Source of the DNA: Planctomycetota bacterium
GTDB lineage: Bacteria; Planctomycetota; Planctomycetia; Gemmatales; HRBIN36
NCBI GenBank assembly: GCA_014584395.1
Contig: JACTMY010000020.1
Span: 168,631 to 232,630 of the forward strand
Direction of reading: 5' to 3'
DNA: 64,000 bases
Shown: positions 29,721 to 38,533 of the stretch, in pieces
Numbering within the stretch: position 1 is the first letter of the stretch
Layout: every line of letters starts with the position of its first letter
Notes under the pieces: generated by a model
The model's database searches: none
The model's input: the letters and a program-made list of their open reading frames with translations, nothing else
What the model was told of the DNA's origin: nothing
Translations under genes and position numbers: made by a program

Positions 29721-30584
29721 ATGAAACGCATCCGTGAAATACGCCGCCACATTCCCCAGCACTGGGTGGGCGATGGCTTTCCCGTGCGCAGCCTGTTTGC
29801 CTATCACGAAGGCGCAGCCTTCGATCCGTTCTTGCTCCTGGACTATGCCGGCCCGCATGCCTTCCCGCCGGGGCAAGCCCGGCGCGGCGTCGGCGAGCAT
29901 CCCCACCGCGGCTTCGAAACCGTGACCATCGTCTATCAGGGCGAACTCGAACACCGCGATTCCAGCGGCAGCCAGGGGTCGATCGGCCCCGGCGACGTGC
30001 AGTGGATGACCGCCGCCGCCGGCGTCGTGCATGAGGAGTTTCACAGCGAACGCTTCACGCGCGCAGGAGGCGTTTTGGAAATGGTGCAGCTTTGGGTCAA
30101 TCTGCCGGCCAAGGACAAGATGTCGCCGCCCAAGTATCAAGCCATCCTCGATGGCCAAATCCCCCGCGTCGAGCTGCCCGAAGGTGCAGGGACAGCGCGG
30201 ATCATCGCCGGTGCGTTTCAGGGGACCACCGGTCCAGCCCGGACCTTCACGCCCATCCATCTCTGGGATGTCCAATTGCAGACCGTCCGCCCCTTCGCGT
30301 TTGCCGTGCCCCCTGGCCACACGGCCATCCTGGTCGTGCAGCGCGGCGCCATCCACATCGGCGAGACGCCGGTCAAAGCGGTCGAGTTGGTCTTATTCGA
30401 AGAGCAAGGCGATGCGGTGCAGCTTGCCGCTCAGGAGCCGTCCCGCTTGTTGGTTTTGATGGGGCAGCCGCTTAAGGAGCCGGTGGTGGGGCAAGGTCCG
30501 TTCGTCATGAACAGCCGCGACGAGATCCGGCAAGCGCTCATGGACTATCAGATGGGCCGGATGGGTCATCTGGGCGGGGCCTGA
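29721..30584 (+). CDS. Pirin family protein
   Basis: A 287-aa bicupin. The first cupin holds the metal-binding pattern HPHRGFETVTIVYQGELEHRDS and GDVQWMTAAAGVVHEE, and the family-typical LQLWVNLP form is seen here as VQLWVNLPAKDK. The second cupin ends in GQPLKEPVVGQGPFVMNS, a strong pirin signature. Some pirins are quercetin dioxygenases, others redox sensors. ATG 29721 has AAGGGGTGG just before it, so I prefer it over ATG 29703. Confidence 0.92.
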   Translation: MKRIREIRRHIPQHWVGDGFPVRSLFAYHEGAAFDPFLLLDYAGPHAFPPGQARRGVGEHPHRGFETVTIVYQGELEHRDSSGSQGSIGPGDVQWMTAAAGVVHEEFHSERFTRAGGVLEMVQLWVNLPAKDKMSPPKYQAILDGQIPRVELPEGAGTARIIAGAFQGTTGPARTFTPIHLWDVQLQTVRPFAFAVPPGHTAILVVQRGAIHIGETPVKAVELVLFEEQGDAVQLAAQEPSRLLVLMGQPLKEPVVGQGPFVMNSRDEIRQALMDYQMGRMGHLGGA

Positions 30585-30617
30585 CTGACCGGTAGAAAAA
30601 GGGCTGCTGCATCGCGA

Positions 30618-30986
30618 TCATCCCGGCGCGCGTTTTTTCGCTGCATCGGCTCGCCGCTCGGCGGATTGCATCTCTTCGAGCAGGTTGTCGAGCCGCTGGA
30701 AATGTTCTTCCCACTGCTGGCGATAGGTTTCCAGCCATTGGGAGGCTTCCTCCAGCGGTTTGGCCAAGAGCCGGCAGGGGCGGCGCTGGGCTTCCCGGCC
30801 GCGGGCAATCAACCCGGCCCGTTCGAGCACCTTCAAATGCTTGGAAATGGCGGGTTGGCTCATGGCGAAGGGCTTGGCCAATTCCATGACCGTCGCTTCG
30901 CCCCGCGCGAGCCTCGCCAGGATGGCGCGCCGGGTCGGGTCGGCCAGGGCCGCGAAGGTTTTATTCAGTCGGGTCGAGCTTTTCAT
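30618..30986 (-). CDS. ArsR-family transcriptional regulator
   Basis: A 122-aa regulator: LADPTRRAILARLARGEATVMELAKPFAMSQPAISKHLKVLERAGLIARGREAQRRPCRL is a textbook ArsR HTH of the type usually paired with an AHSA1/SRPBCC gene. The C-terminal part is helical. I chose ATG 30986 because the HTH begins shortly after; the track start adds 39 residues through the promoter. It is divergent from the DUF1579 protein, its likely target. Confidence 0.88.
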   Translation of the reverse strand: MKSSTRLNKTFAALADPTRRAILARLARGEATVMELAKPFAMSQPAISKHLKVLERAGLIARGREAQRRPCRLLAKPLEEASQWLETYRQQWEEHFQRLDNLLEEMQSAERRADAAKKRAPG

Positions 30987-31011
30987 TTTTTTTTGGAATC
31001 CGCTTGCATCA

Positions 31012-31027
31012 ATAACTATGAGGTTAT
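31012..31027. promoter_or_regulatory. Inverted repeat ATAAC-N6-GTTAT, candidate ArsR operator
   Basis: Perfect 5-bp arms in the 145-bp gap between the ArsR gene and the DUF1579 gene. It lies 26 bp before the regulator start, the expected place for autoregulation. No strong promoter hexamers were found around it. Confidence 0.35.
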
Positions 31028-31131
31028 ATACAAGACGAATGTCAACGTCAAGACGCCAGGCTGACCCGCGGCGTTTGCCGGGGTCTGCGTCTAGACGACC
31101 CATCTTTTCCTCATGTCGTCGAGAGGTGCTT

Positions 31132-31680
31132 ATGAAAACGTGCAGCTTTGCCCTGGCCGCCTGGTTTTGCGTTTCGGTGCTCGTCGCTCAACAACCGCCC
31201 GGCATGCCCGCGCCGGTGAAGGAACATGAATGGCTCAAGCAATTCATCGGCGAGTGGGAGATCACCTCCGAAGCGCACATGGGGCCTGACCAACCCGCGA
31301 TGAAATGCCAAGGCACGATCTCGAGCCGATCCCTGGGCGGGTTTTGGATCGTTTCCGAGATGAAGGCCAACATGATGGGAACGGACATCACCGCCCTGCA
31401 AACGATCGGCTACCATCCGCAGAAGAAAAAGTACATCGGCTCCTGGGTGGATTCGATGACGGATCACATGTGGACGTACGAAGGCACGGTCGATTCCACG
31501 GGCAAGATTTTGACCCTGGAAGCGGAAGGGCCGAACTTCATGGTCGAGGGCAAGACGGCCAAGTTCCGGGACATCTATGAATTTAAGTCCAAGGACGAAA
31601 TCATCCTCACCTCCTCTATGCAAGGCGAGGATGGCAAGTGGACCACCTTCATGACCGGGACCGCGAAGCGGAAGAAGTAA
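31132..31680 (+). CDS. Exported DUF1579 family protein
   Basis: A 182-aa protein with a signal peptide (KTCSFALAAWFCVSVLVAQQ). The DUF1579 domain follows: HEWLKQFIGEWEI, SRSLGGFWIVSEM, TIGYHPQKKKYIGSWVDS and the closing strands EIILTSSMQGEDGKW. The function is unknown; the fold is lipocalin-like. It is common in planctomycetes. ATG 31132 follows GAGAGGTG. It is probably controlled by the divergent ArsR regulator. Confidence 0.85.
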   Translation: MKTCSFALAAWFCVSVLVAQQPPGMPAPVKEHEWLKQFIGEWEITSEAHMGPDQPAMKCQGTISSRSLGGFWIVSEMKANMMGTDITALQTIGYHPQKKKYIGSWVDSMTDHMWTYEGTVDSTGKILTLEAEGPNFMVEGKTAKFRDIYEFKSKDEIILTSSMQGEDGKWTTFMTGTAKRKK

Positions 31681-31706
31681 AAGCCGGAGTTGGCCCCAAG
31701 GGGCGG

Positions 31707-32012
31707 TCACTCGCTGAGCAGATGCGTGCCATGGGTGATCGCTCCGCCGGCCCGAATGGCGGCGGCCACATGGATGGTCTCCGCCAATTCTTCCTCCGTG
31801 GCGCCGGCTTTGAGCGCCGCCTGGCGGTGCACCTCGATGCAGTAGGGGCACTGCGTGGCCAGGGCGACAGCGATCCCCATCAATTCCTTGTATTTCTTCG
31901 GAATCACCCCCTCGGCGAAGGCAGCCTTGTCGTAGGCCCAGAAAGCGTCCGTCAGCGGCTTGGCCAGTTGGCTGAGCTTGGGAAGTCGTTTCAAATGTTC
32001 CTTGGCGTACAT
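31707..32012 (-). CDS. Carboxymuconolactone decarboxylase / AhpD-like protein
   Basis: A 101-aa protein of the CMD family with the AhpD-type redox motif [22 protein letters not shown], i.e. CxxC followed by a His. In AhpD these residues act as a disulfide reductant for peroxide defence. The N-terminus [17 protein letters not shown] is typical of stand-alone copies. AAGGA precedes ATG 32012. It is likely cytoplasmic. The electron partner is not visible nearby. Confidence 0.88.
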   Translation of the reverse strand: MYAKEHLKRLPKLSQLAKPLTDAFWAYDKAAFAEGVIPKKYKELMGIAVALATQCPYCIEVHRQAALKAGATEEELAETIHVAAAIRAGGAITHGTHLLSE

Positions 32013-32200
32013 GGCGGATTCCTTCTTGCGTGGAGGAAGGGGGAATTCGTGATCAGCGAGCCGACTTCATTGTACTTGGAGGCGGCATCTCGTCGATGAC
32101 CACTTTGAGGCCGCGGGTTGGCCGGTCTGGCGATGGCCCAGGCGGCTGCGTTCCGCAAGTTGACGCGCCCTTACCCTTCGAGCCAGGGAGGTTGATCGCT

Positions 32201-32569
32201 ATGGCCTGGATGATCCTGATCTTGGCGGGACTCTTCGAAGTGGCCTGGGCCATTGGCCTCAAGTACACGCACGGCTTCAGCCGACTGTGGCCGAGCGTGT
32301 TCACGATCGTGGCCCTGGCCGTCAGCATGTACTTATTGGCCTATGCAGCCAAGACGCTCCCCATCGGCACGGCTTACGCCGTGTGGGTGGGCATCGGGGC
32401 GGCAGGCACGGCCATCCTGGGCATTTTCCTCTTGAAGGAACCCGTGACCATGTACCGCATCTTGTTTCTGGGTTTGTTGATCATCGCCATCGTGGGCCTG
32501 AGACTCACGGCTGCCGCTGCCCCCGCGTCAGAAGCCAGCGGCCAGGAGATCGCTCAGCAAGGACAATAA
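32201..32569 (+). CDS. gdx: Small multidrug resistance protein, guanidinium exporter (Gdx/SugE)
   Basis: A 122-aa four-helix SMR protein very similar in pattern to SugE/Gdx: [23 protein letters not shown] with the essential Glu13, then [22 protein letters not shown]. Gdx exchanges guanidinium for protons. It has an extra, Ala-rich tail of about 15 residues. ATG 32201 follows AGGGAGG; the track start at 32030 runs upstream through the AhpD-gene start. No guanidine riboswitch was recognised upstream. Confidence 0.88.
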   Translation: MAWMILILAGLFEVAWAIGLKYTHGFSRLWPSVFTIVALAVSMYLLAYAAKTLPIGTAYAVWVGIGAAGTAILGIFLLKEPVTMYRILFLGLLIIAIVGLRLTAAAAPASEASGQEIAQQGQ

Positions 32570-32601
32570 AAAAGACCGGAGCAGCGTGCCCCGGTCTTTT
32601 T
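32569..32601. terminator. Bidirectional intrinsic terminator
   Basis: AAAAAGACCGG and CCGGTCTTTTT form an 11-bp stem, with T-runs on both strands, between the convergent gdx and PEP-CTERM genes. Confidence 0.85.
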
Positions 32602-32623
32602 GATCTGTGATGAACGGCTAACG

Positions 32624-33277
32624 TTAAGCCTTTTTCGACTTGCTCCGCTTGCGGCGGCGATAGCGATCTCCGGCGAGCAGCGATCCCGCCAAAGCCGCCC
32701 CGCCCAGCAGCATGGTGCTCGGCTCAGGAATGGCGGCAATCTCCAGCCGAATCTGCGGCATGACCGTGTTAGACGTGTTGCCACCCAGGGTGCCATCTTC
32801 CACGGTTACAGAACCGAGGTTATTGCTGCCCAGGTGGAAATCCCAAAACCAATTCTGTTCAGCGGCTTGGGAGTAGCCGACTTCGATGTGGTAGCGGGTG
32901 CCTGGGGTCAAATCCACTGGTGCACCAAAGGTGACATCATAATAGGTGAGGCCATTGTCCACGTTCCAGGTGACGTTCGCCGTGGTCAGCAAGTTGTTAT
33001 TTACACCGCCAGGATAGCTGGTGGTTTCCCACAAGCGCCAGGTTGCGGAGATAGGTTCGGAGCCGAGATTCGTCCACAGTCCCGCACCATAGACGGTCAA
33101 TGGGTCATTAACGGTGAACACGGTTCCGCGAAAACTGCTGTAGCCGTCGTTTATACCGCCCGTGAATTGCATGAAATTGCCAGTTCCGAGCAACTCGAGG
33201 TACTGAGCCGAGGCGCGCTGCGGAGCCAAGAAGCCGACCAAGGCCAATGCCATCAATGGAATCCAAATCCGCCGCAT
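32624..33277 (-). CDS. PEP-CTERM sorting domain protein (DUF4082-like)
   Basis: A 217-aa secreted protein. A signal peptide (WIPLMALALVGFLAPQRASA) leads to a beta-sandwich resembling DUF4082 (GTVFTVNDPLTVYGAGLWTN, then LTPGTRYHIEVGY). The C-terminus IPEPSTMLLGGAALAGSLLAG followed by basic residues is a PEP-CTERM anchor, recognised and cut by exosortase during envelope attachment. AGAAGGAG precedes ATG 33277. No exosortase gene is in the window. The lower GC and Asn/Thr content are usual for such surface proteins. Confidence 0.82.
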   Translation of the reverse strand: MRRIWIPLMALALVGFLAPQRASAQYLELLGTGNFMQFTGGINDGYSSFRGTVFTVNDPLTVYGAGLWTNLGSEPISATWRLWETTSYPGGVNNNLLTTANVTWNVDNGLTYYDVTFGAPVDLTPGTRYHIEVGYSQAAEQNWFWDFHLGSNNLGSVTVEDGTLGGNTSNTVMPQIRLEIAAIPEPSTMLLGGAALAGSLLAGDRYRRRKRSKSKKA

Positions 33278-33450
33278 CTGTTATCTCCTTCTAAAGAAAA
33301 GCTGAGTTCATTTATACTGTCATCAAAGATTCATGTCTACCCATATTCCATAATTCCCACAATCATCGTGACTTCCCACTTTCCAAGGAATGATCATCGG
33401 TTGGACATGGGAACGTGGGGGTAGCCCTCATGTTAGAAAGGGTGCCGCGG

Positions 33451-34263
33451 TCAGCGTTCGGTGCGTTTGGCTTGACTGACGGATTGCCAGAATGCGTCAT
33501 TCATGTCTGGGCAAAATTGAGCCATCAATTCCTTCATCCGCTGCACTTTGGCGCGGAGAACGACGTCGGTCTTGATCCGTTCGTCCAGGTAGGCGGCATC
33601 GACGATGAGATGGGCGAACACTTCCGCCTTGTCCTCTTCCACCGCCGTAGTGGAGTAATGATTGAGGAAGCCCGGATAGCGCGTGGTGAGGACGGAGGTT
33701 TCCCGCATCTCCTGAGCCGACGCTCCACCGCGGCCATACTTGAAGTTGGCGGGGTTGAGGGCCGACCAGCGCTCATCCTGATAGACCAACCCATCGTCTT
33801 GATAATCGATCAGATGAAAGAACTCGTGATGGATCACCTTCCTCAGGTAAGCGGGGCTGTGCGTGCCCCGGGCGACGTCGAGGTAAAGGGTGTCATGCTG
33901 ATAGTCCGGGATGGCGGAACGCCGCTGCCCAGCGAACGACAACGCGCGGCAGAGAACGATCCGCTTGAGCTTGGAGCGTTGGACCAGGCTGGCGGGATAG
34001 AGAGAAAATTCAAACACGAACAGGGGCACGTAATGTTGCCATTCCTTGTCCCCTGCCGCTTGGCCTTGGATGACGCCATGAAACGTCTTCACCGGGAAGG
34101 CCGGCTGTGCCGCGATCACCTCGATCTTGAACTGCTTGGCCAGCTTCGCCAGAGCTTCGTCAGGAGGCGGGGCCGAGCGTGGCGGCTCCTGCGCCAGCAG
34201 GGGCAACCAGCCGCATAAAAGAACGGCCCACAAGCCATGCCAAGACAGCCAAGCTTTCGCCAC
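33451..34263 (-). CDS. Exported putative zinc metallopeptidase (HEFFH)
   Basis: A 270-aa protein with a signal peptide (AWLSWHGLWAVLLCGWLPLLAQ). Residues IHHEFFHLIDYQDD carry HExxH with a likely third ligand in VEEDKAEVFAHL, the pattern of the putative zinc-binding metallopeptidase group. It may degrade or process envelope proteins. I prefer GTG 34263 (GGGGGG six bases upstream) over the TTG at 34293. It directly precedes tatC on the minus strand, but the gap of 34 bp does not show operon membership. Confidence 0.65.
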   Translation of the reverse strand: MAKAWLSWHGLWAVLLCGWLPLLAQEPPRSAPPPDEALAKLAKQFKIEVIAAQPAFPVKTFHGVIQGQAAGDKEWQHYVPLFVFEFSLYPASLVQRSKLKRIVLCRALSFAGQRRSAIPDYQHDTLYLDVARGTHSPAYLRKVIHHEFFHLIDYQDDGLVYQDERWSALNPANFKYGRGGASAQEMRETSVLTTRYPGFLNHYSTTAVEEDKAEVFAHLIVDAAYLDERIKTDVVLRAKVQRMKELMAQFCPDMNDAFWQSVSQAKRTER

Positions 34264-34297
34264 AGGTCGCCCCCCAATATCCTGGAAGGTCAATCGT

Positions 34298-35368
34298 TCA
34301 CGACCCTGGTTGATATTCGACTTCTTCTTCCCATTCCCGTTCGGCCTCGGCGGCGGCCTTCTCCCCTTGTTTTACGAGCCAGATGCCGAAGAAATACAAG
34401 CCGCACATGGGCAGCCAGATGAAGAAGAGGCTCAAGGGGTCCACCGTCGGGCTGAAGAACGCGGCCAGAACGAGCATGACGAAGACGGCCACCCGCCAAT
34501 AGCGCAGGAAGCCCTGCGACGTGCACAGGCCGATCTTGCCGAGAAACACCATGACCAGGGGCGTTTCGAAGCAGAGGCCGGTGATGACGGGCAGCCAGAT
34601 GGCGAAGCTGAGCCATTCCGTCAGGCGGAAGTCCGGTTCGATGTTGAGCCATTTGTTAAACTGCAACAAGGCCGCGATGGCGGTGGGGATGACCAGGAAT
34701 TGGCACATGACCACGCCGCCCAGAAAAAGGCCGACGCTCATGGGGATATAGCGCGTCACGTAGGACCGCTCATGGGGATACAGCCCCGCCGCCACGAAGG
34801 ACCAGATTTGATAGAGGATGTATGGACTGGCGATCACCAGACTGAGCATCATCCAGACCTTCAGAAAGACGAGAAACGCTTCCAGGGCGCTCAAGCTCGA
34901 CAACCCCGGGCGCTTGCCGAACTTTTGCAAGATGGGCTGCAAGTCGGCGGCGAAGTTGCCCGGCTGCATGATCGTCAGCGTGAAATTCAAGACGGACGCT
35001 TCCTTGGCCGGTTGCAGATCGGCAAAGCGTTGGGGGTCTACCTGCTTCAGCATCTTGACCATCTCCGCCGCGTCGATTCGCATCGGCATGGGTTTGGGCT
35101 GATTCAGGGGATGATCCGGGTCCAAATCGAATTCCTTGCGGATACTGGTCGCGCGGTCGTCGTAAAACTTTTGCACGGCCTTTTCCACCGGCTCGTTGAT
35201 GAAGAGCATCGCGGGACGGGCGACCAGGAAGGAAACGATCATCGCCACGACGAAGCCATAGACGCCGCGCAGGAGATAGCGCCGCAGGTCCTCGATGTGC
35301 TCGCCGAAGGACATTTTGGTGTCGGAAAAATAATCTTCGTCGTAGGTTGGCTTGTGCTTTTTGGCCAT
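34298..35368 (-). CDS. tatC: Twin-arginine translocase subunit TatC
   Basis: A 356-aa six-helix membrane protein. It begins with MSFGEHIEDLRRYLLRGV, the TatC signature near the N-terminus that recognises twin-arginine signals. FETPLVMVFLGKIGL and ALFSPT-like AAFFSPTVDPLSLF are the later conserved loops. A periplasmic loop of about 90 residues between helices 1 and 2 (EPVEKAVQKFYDDRATSI...) is longer than in E. coli TatC (258 aa). ATG 35368 is taken because it begins the Lys-rich cytoplasmic tail. No tatA/B is nearby. Confidence 0.88.
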   Translation of the reverse strand: MAKKHKPTYDEDYFSDTKMSFGEHIEDLRRYLLRGVYGFVVAMIVSFLVARPAMLFINEPVEKAVQKFYDDRATSIRKEFDLDPDHPLNQPKPMPMRIDAAEMVKMLKQVDPQRFADLQPAKEASVLNFTLTIMQPGNFAADLQPILQKFGKRPGLSSLSALEAFLVFLKVWMMLSLVIASPYILYQIWSFVAAGLYPHERSYVTRYIPMSVGLFLGGVVMCQFLVIPTAIAALLQFNKWLNIEPDFRLTEWLSFAIWLPVITGLCFETPLVMVFLGKIGLCTSQGFLRYWRVAVFVMLVLAAFFSPTVDPLSLFFIWLPMCGLYFFGIWLVKQGEKAAAEAEREWEEEVEYQPGS

Positions 35369-35497
35369 TGCAGTGCTCGCCAAGGGGGGAAACGGTCTCC
35401 ATCATCATAGCAGCCGCGCGGAATCCCTGCCATGCTCGGCCCGGCGGCGCGGGCGATTCGGCCCGGCTTCCCGCGCGGTTCTCACGGCGGCATCGAC

Positions 35498-35503
35498 TAT
35501 AAT
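35498..35503 (+). promoter_or_regulatory. -10 element of the cardiolipin synthase gene
   Basis: A perfect TATAAT lies 71 bp before the ATG. No close match to TTGACA is present 16-18 bp upstream, so this is a partial promoter call. Confidence 0.35.
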
Positions 35504-35573
35504 CCCTTGCAGCCTGGCCTTATGGGCTGGCAAGAGTCACTCCGTCTTTCCGCGCGGCAAAGGGAGCATCGGC

Positions 35574-37013
35574 ATGGGATGGGAATGGGTCCTGTTGTTG
35601 CCCTGGGCCTGGGTGATTTACATCATGGATTGGGGCATCCGCGTCGTGATGCTGGTGGTCGTGCCGCAGCGGCGCAATCCGGCCGCGGCCAAGGGCTGGC
35701 TGCTCTTGATCTTCTTCTTCCCCTGGGCGGGATTGCTGCTCTTCATTTTGTTTGGCCGGGCGAGTTTGCCCCTGCGCCGCAGCAAGCAGCGGGAGAAGCT
35801 GCTCAAGGAATGGATGGCCCGGTCCGATCGCTTTGCCGCCTTTCCCAACATTTTCTATCCCGAGGTCAGCCCGGAGCAGCGGCCCGCGGTACAGTTGGCC
35901 TGCAATCTCGGCCGCCTGCCCATCCTGGGGGGAAACAGCGTCGAACTGCTCGCCGACTACGAGGGCAGCCTGGCCCGCCTCATCGCCGACATCGACGCCG
36001 CCCAGGATCACGTCCATCTGCTCTATTACATCTTCGAGGATGACCACAGCGGCGCGGCAGTGGCCGAGGCGCTGATCCGCGCGGCGCAGCGGAACGTCCG
36101 CTGCCGCTTGCTCGTCGACGCCATCGGCTCCCGCGGCGCCATCCGCCGGTTGTTGCCCCGGCTGCGGCAGGCCGACGTCAAGGCCCACGCCATGCTCCCC
36201 GTCGGCCTCTTCAAGCGGCTGGCCCGTTTCGACGTCCGGAATCACCGCAAGATCGCCGTCATCGACGGCCGCATCGGCTACACCGGTTCGCAGAACATCA
36301 TCAATGCTTTCGTCGCCGAGGGGCTGACCAATGAGGAAATGGTGGTCCGCGTCAGCGGGCCGGTCGTTTGGGAGCTGCAGGCCGTGTTCAACGACGATTG
36401 GTATTTGACGACCCGGCAGCCGCTCCCCTTCCCCACTCATTTTCCGACGGAAGCCGCCACCGGCTCCGTGGCCGCGCAGGTGCTCCCCAGCGGACCGGGG
36501 TATCCGACGGCCAATAATCAGCGGCTGTTCGTCTCGCTGCTCCATGCCGCCCGGGAGAAGGTCGTCCTGACCACCCCCTATTTCATTCCCGACGAAGCCT
36601 TTCTTCAGGCGATGGAGACCGCCGCCATTCGCGGCGTCGACGTCAATCTGATCGTCTCCTCAAAGGTGGACCACCGGCTCGTCGGCCTGGCGCAGCGTTC
36701 CTACTACGAAGAGCTTTTGGAAGCGGGCGTCAAAATTCACGCCTATCGCAAGCGCTTTCTCCATGCCAAGCACATCACCATCGACCACGACATCACCGTC
36801 ATCGGCTCGAGCAACCTGGATATCCGCTCCTTCGCCCTCAATAATGAAATCAGCTTGATCATTTACGACGCCAGCGTGACCCGCCGGCTGCAAGAGGAGC
36901 AGGCCCGGTATTTGACCCATTGCGAAACCATCACCCTGGCCCGCTGGAAAAAACGGATTTTGCCGCGCCGCGCCGCGGAGAACATCGCTCGCTTGTTCAG
37001 TCCGCTTCTATGA
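35574..37013 (+). CDS. Cardiolipin synthase (phospholipase D family)
   Basis: A 479-aa enzyme joining phosphatidylglycerol units. Two N-terminal helices are followed by two PLD motifs: FDVRNHRKIAVIDGRIGYTGSQN and FLHAKHITIDHDITVIGSSNLD, each HxKxxxxD. The domain order and length match bacterial ClsA. ATG 35574 follows AGGGAG. A small membrane-protein gene starts 9 bp after the stop, so they are probably co-transcribed. The -10 box upstream supports it as first gene. Confidence 0.92.
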   Translation: MGWEWVLLLPWAWVIYIMDWGIRVVMLVVVPQRRNPAAAKGWLLLIFFFPWAGLLLFILFGRASLPLRRSKQREKLLKEWMARSDRFAAFPNIFYPEVSPEQRPAVQLACNLGRLPILGGNSVELLADYEGSLARLIADIDAAQDHVHLLYYIFEDDHSGAAVAEALIRAAQRNVRCRLLVDAIGSRGAIRRLLPRLRQADVKAHAMLPVGLFKRLARFDVRNHRKIAVIDGRIGYTGSQNIINAFVAEGLTNEEMVVRVSGPVVWELQAVFNDDWYLTTRQPLPFPTHFPTEAATGSVAAQVLPSGPGYPTANNQRLFVSLLHAAREKVVLTTPYFIPDEAFLQAMETAAIRGVDVNLIVSSKVDHRLVGLAQRSYYEELLEAGVKIHAYRKRFLHAKHITIDHDITVIGSSNLDIRSFALNNEISLIIYDASVTRRLQEEQARYLTHCETITLARWKKRILPRRAAENIARLFSPLL

Positions 37014-37022
37014 GGGAGAACC

Positions 37023-37385
37023 TTGGTGGAATCCGCCGCCCGCCGCCCGCCGTCGCCGCGCTGGACCGAGCAGGATCACCTCTGGTGCCTGATGCTCACG
37101 GTCCTCTTCGAGGGATTGACCGCGTGGCTGCGCTTTGGGTGGTCCCTGCAGTCGACCCGCGACACCGGCTTTCTACGGACCCTTACCCTGGGGCTCCGGA
37201 TTCACCATGGCTATTTGGGATTCTTCATCGTCCTGCTCGGCTGGCTCTGGTGGCAGCGCCATCCGCGAACGGCACGGTGGCTGCGAAGGGTGGGCGTCGC
37301 CCTCATCCTCTCCGACCTGATCCATCATTTCCTGGTGTTGTGGCCGATCACGGGCAGTCCGCAGTTCGATCTTTTTTATCCCTGA
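37023..37385 (+). CDS. Hypothetical membrane protein
   Basis: A 120-aa protein with about three hydrophobic segments (LWCLMLTVLFEGLTAWL, HHGYLGFFIVLLGWLWWQ, VGVALILSDLIHHFLVLWPI). The arrangement is Trp- and His-rich at helix ends. TTG 37023 is next to GTG 37026, both after GAGGGAGAACC. It is only 9 bp downstream of the cardiolipin synthase stop, suggesting an accessory role in membrane lipid work, which is inference. No family was recognised. Confidence 0.5.
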   Translation: MVESAARRPPSPRWTEQDHLWCLMLTVLFEGLTAWLRFGWSLQSTRDTGFLRTLTLGLRIHHGYLGFFIVLLGWLWWQRHPRTARWLRRVGVALILSDLIHHFLVLWPITGSPQFDLFYP

Positions 37386-37442
37386 TCGGGCGACGGGGTC
37401 GAAAGCAGCCTGATTGGCCTGCGGCGGCGGTCGCCGCGCTCC

Positions 37443-38441
37443 TTAAGCCAGACCGCAGCGGGTCAGGGCCTGTTCCAATATGCGGCCGATGAGCTGCTCA
37501 TACGACCACCCGTTGAGCCGGGCGAGGATGACCAGATCGCTGGTGACGGGGTGAATGCCGGGCAGCGGGTTCACTTCCAGGAAATGGGGCACGCCCTGGT
37601 GCAGGCGGAAGTCGACCCGGGCCGCGTCGCGGCAGCCCAAGGCCCGATAAGCGGCCAAGGCTTGCCGATTCACTTCCTCCAGGATCGCGGCGGGCAGTTG
37701 CGGCGGCGATTCGTAGCGCACCTGGTTGAGATAATCCCGCTTCACCTCCAGGCTGTAGACGAAATGTTCCGTCGGCCGCAACGGGACGACCCGGAGGATG
37801 CCGATGACGGCGGGGTGGTCGTTCCCGATGACGCCCACGGTCAACTCCTCGCCGTCGAGGAAGGATTCGATCAAGAGCGGTTGGCGATAATCCCGGCGCA
37901 AGCTGTCCACGACGTCGGCCAATTCTTCCGGACGGTGCACCAGGCAGCGGTGGCGAATGCCCTTGCTCGAACCTTCCCAGGCGGGCTTGAGCAAAACGGG
38001 AAACCGCAACGCCGCCAGGTCGGCCGGCCGGGGCATGGCGTCAGCGGGCGAGAGCACGATCCCCGCAGGCACGGCCACTCCCGCCGCGGCGACCAGCGTT
38101 TTCGCCACCGGCTTATCCAGCGTCACCGCCAGCGTCAGCGGATCGGAGCCGGAAAAGGGAATGCCCAGCATCTCCAACAACCCCGGCACCCAGGCCTCGC
38201 GGGATCGGCTCACGCCCCGCCCCTCGGCGAAGTTGAACACGAAATCCGGCGGCGCGGCCAGGAGGCGTTCGAGCATCGCCCGGCCGTCGCCGAGCAGCTC
38301 GACGTCGTGGCCCAGCGCGCGGAACACGTTCATCAGGGCGTCGACGGTTTCCGGGCTGTCGAATTCCTCCTGCAGGTCGTCCGGTTCCTGCGTTCGCCGC
38401 CAGGAGGAGTCCTTGAGAGTGCAAGTGATGCCGATGCGCAT
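37443..38441 (-). CDS. ATP-grasp ligase, D-alanine-D-alanine ligase-like
   Basis: A 332-aa ATP-grasp protein. It starts with RIGITCTLK, unlike Ddl proper. It then shows FNFAEGRGVSRSREAWVPGLLEMLGIPFSGSDPLTLAVTLDK, PVLLKPAWEGSSKGI, and the metal site ARVDFRLHQGVPHFLEVNPLPGIHP. These are Ddl-family motifs, but several Ddl residues at the start differ, so another amino acid or peptide may be the substrate. It lies 92 bp downstream of the lysine 2,3-aminomutase gene on the same strand, with a strong hairpin between. Confidence 0.8.
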   Translation of the reverse strand: MRIGITCTLKDSSWRRTQEPDDLQEEFDSPETVDALMNVFRALGHDVELLGDGRAMLERLLAAPPDFVFNFAEGRGVSRSREAWVPGLLEMLGIPFSGSDPLTLAVTLDKPVAKTLVAAAGVAVPAGIVLSPADAMPRPADLAALRFPVLLKPAWEGSSKGIRHRCLVHRPEELADVVDSLRRDYRQPLLIESFLDGEELTVGVIGNDHPAVIGILRVVPLRPTEHFVYSLEVKRDYLNQVRYESPPQLPAAILEEVNRQALAAYRALGCRDAARVDFRLHQGVPHFLEVNPLPGIHPVTSDLVILARLNGWSYEQLIGRILEQALTRCGLA

Positions 38442-38469
38442 GAGTTCCTCGAGGCGAAGATCACGGAGA

Positions 38470-38496
38470 AAGCCCACGCGGCGGCCGCGTGGGCTT
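38470..38496 (-). terminator. Hairpin between aminomutase and ATP-grasp genes
   Basis: AAGCCCACGCGG and CCGCGTGGGCTT form a perfect 12-bp stem with a 3-nt loop. On the minus strand it is followed by TTCTCC rather than a T-run. It may act as a partial terminator, attenuator or RNase barrier that sets the ratio of the two genes. Confidence 0.5.
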
Positions 38497-38533
38497 GAAG
38501 CGCTTCGATCATAACCACGACCGGGGCCTGAAA

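Noticed and set aside
32030-32200. Guanidine riboswitch before the guanidinium exporter gene
   Set aside because: I looked for ykkC and mini-ykkC type patterns and saw none; only a ribosome site is clear.
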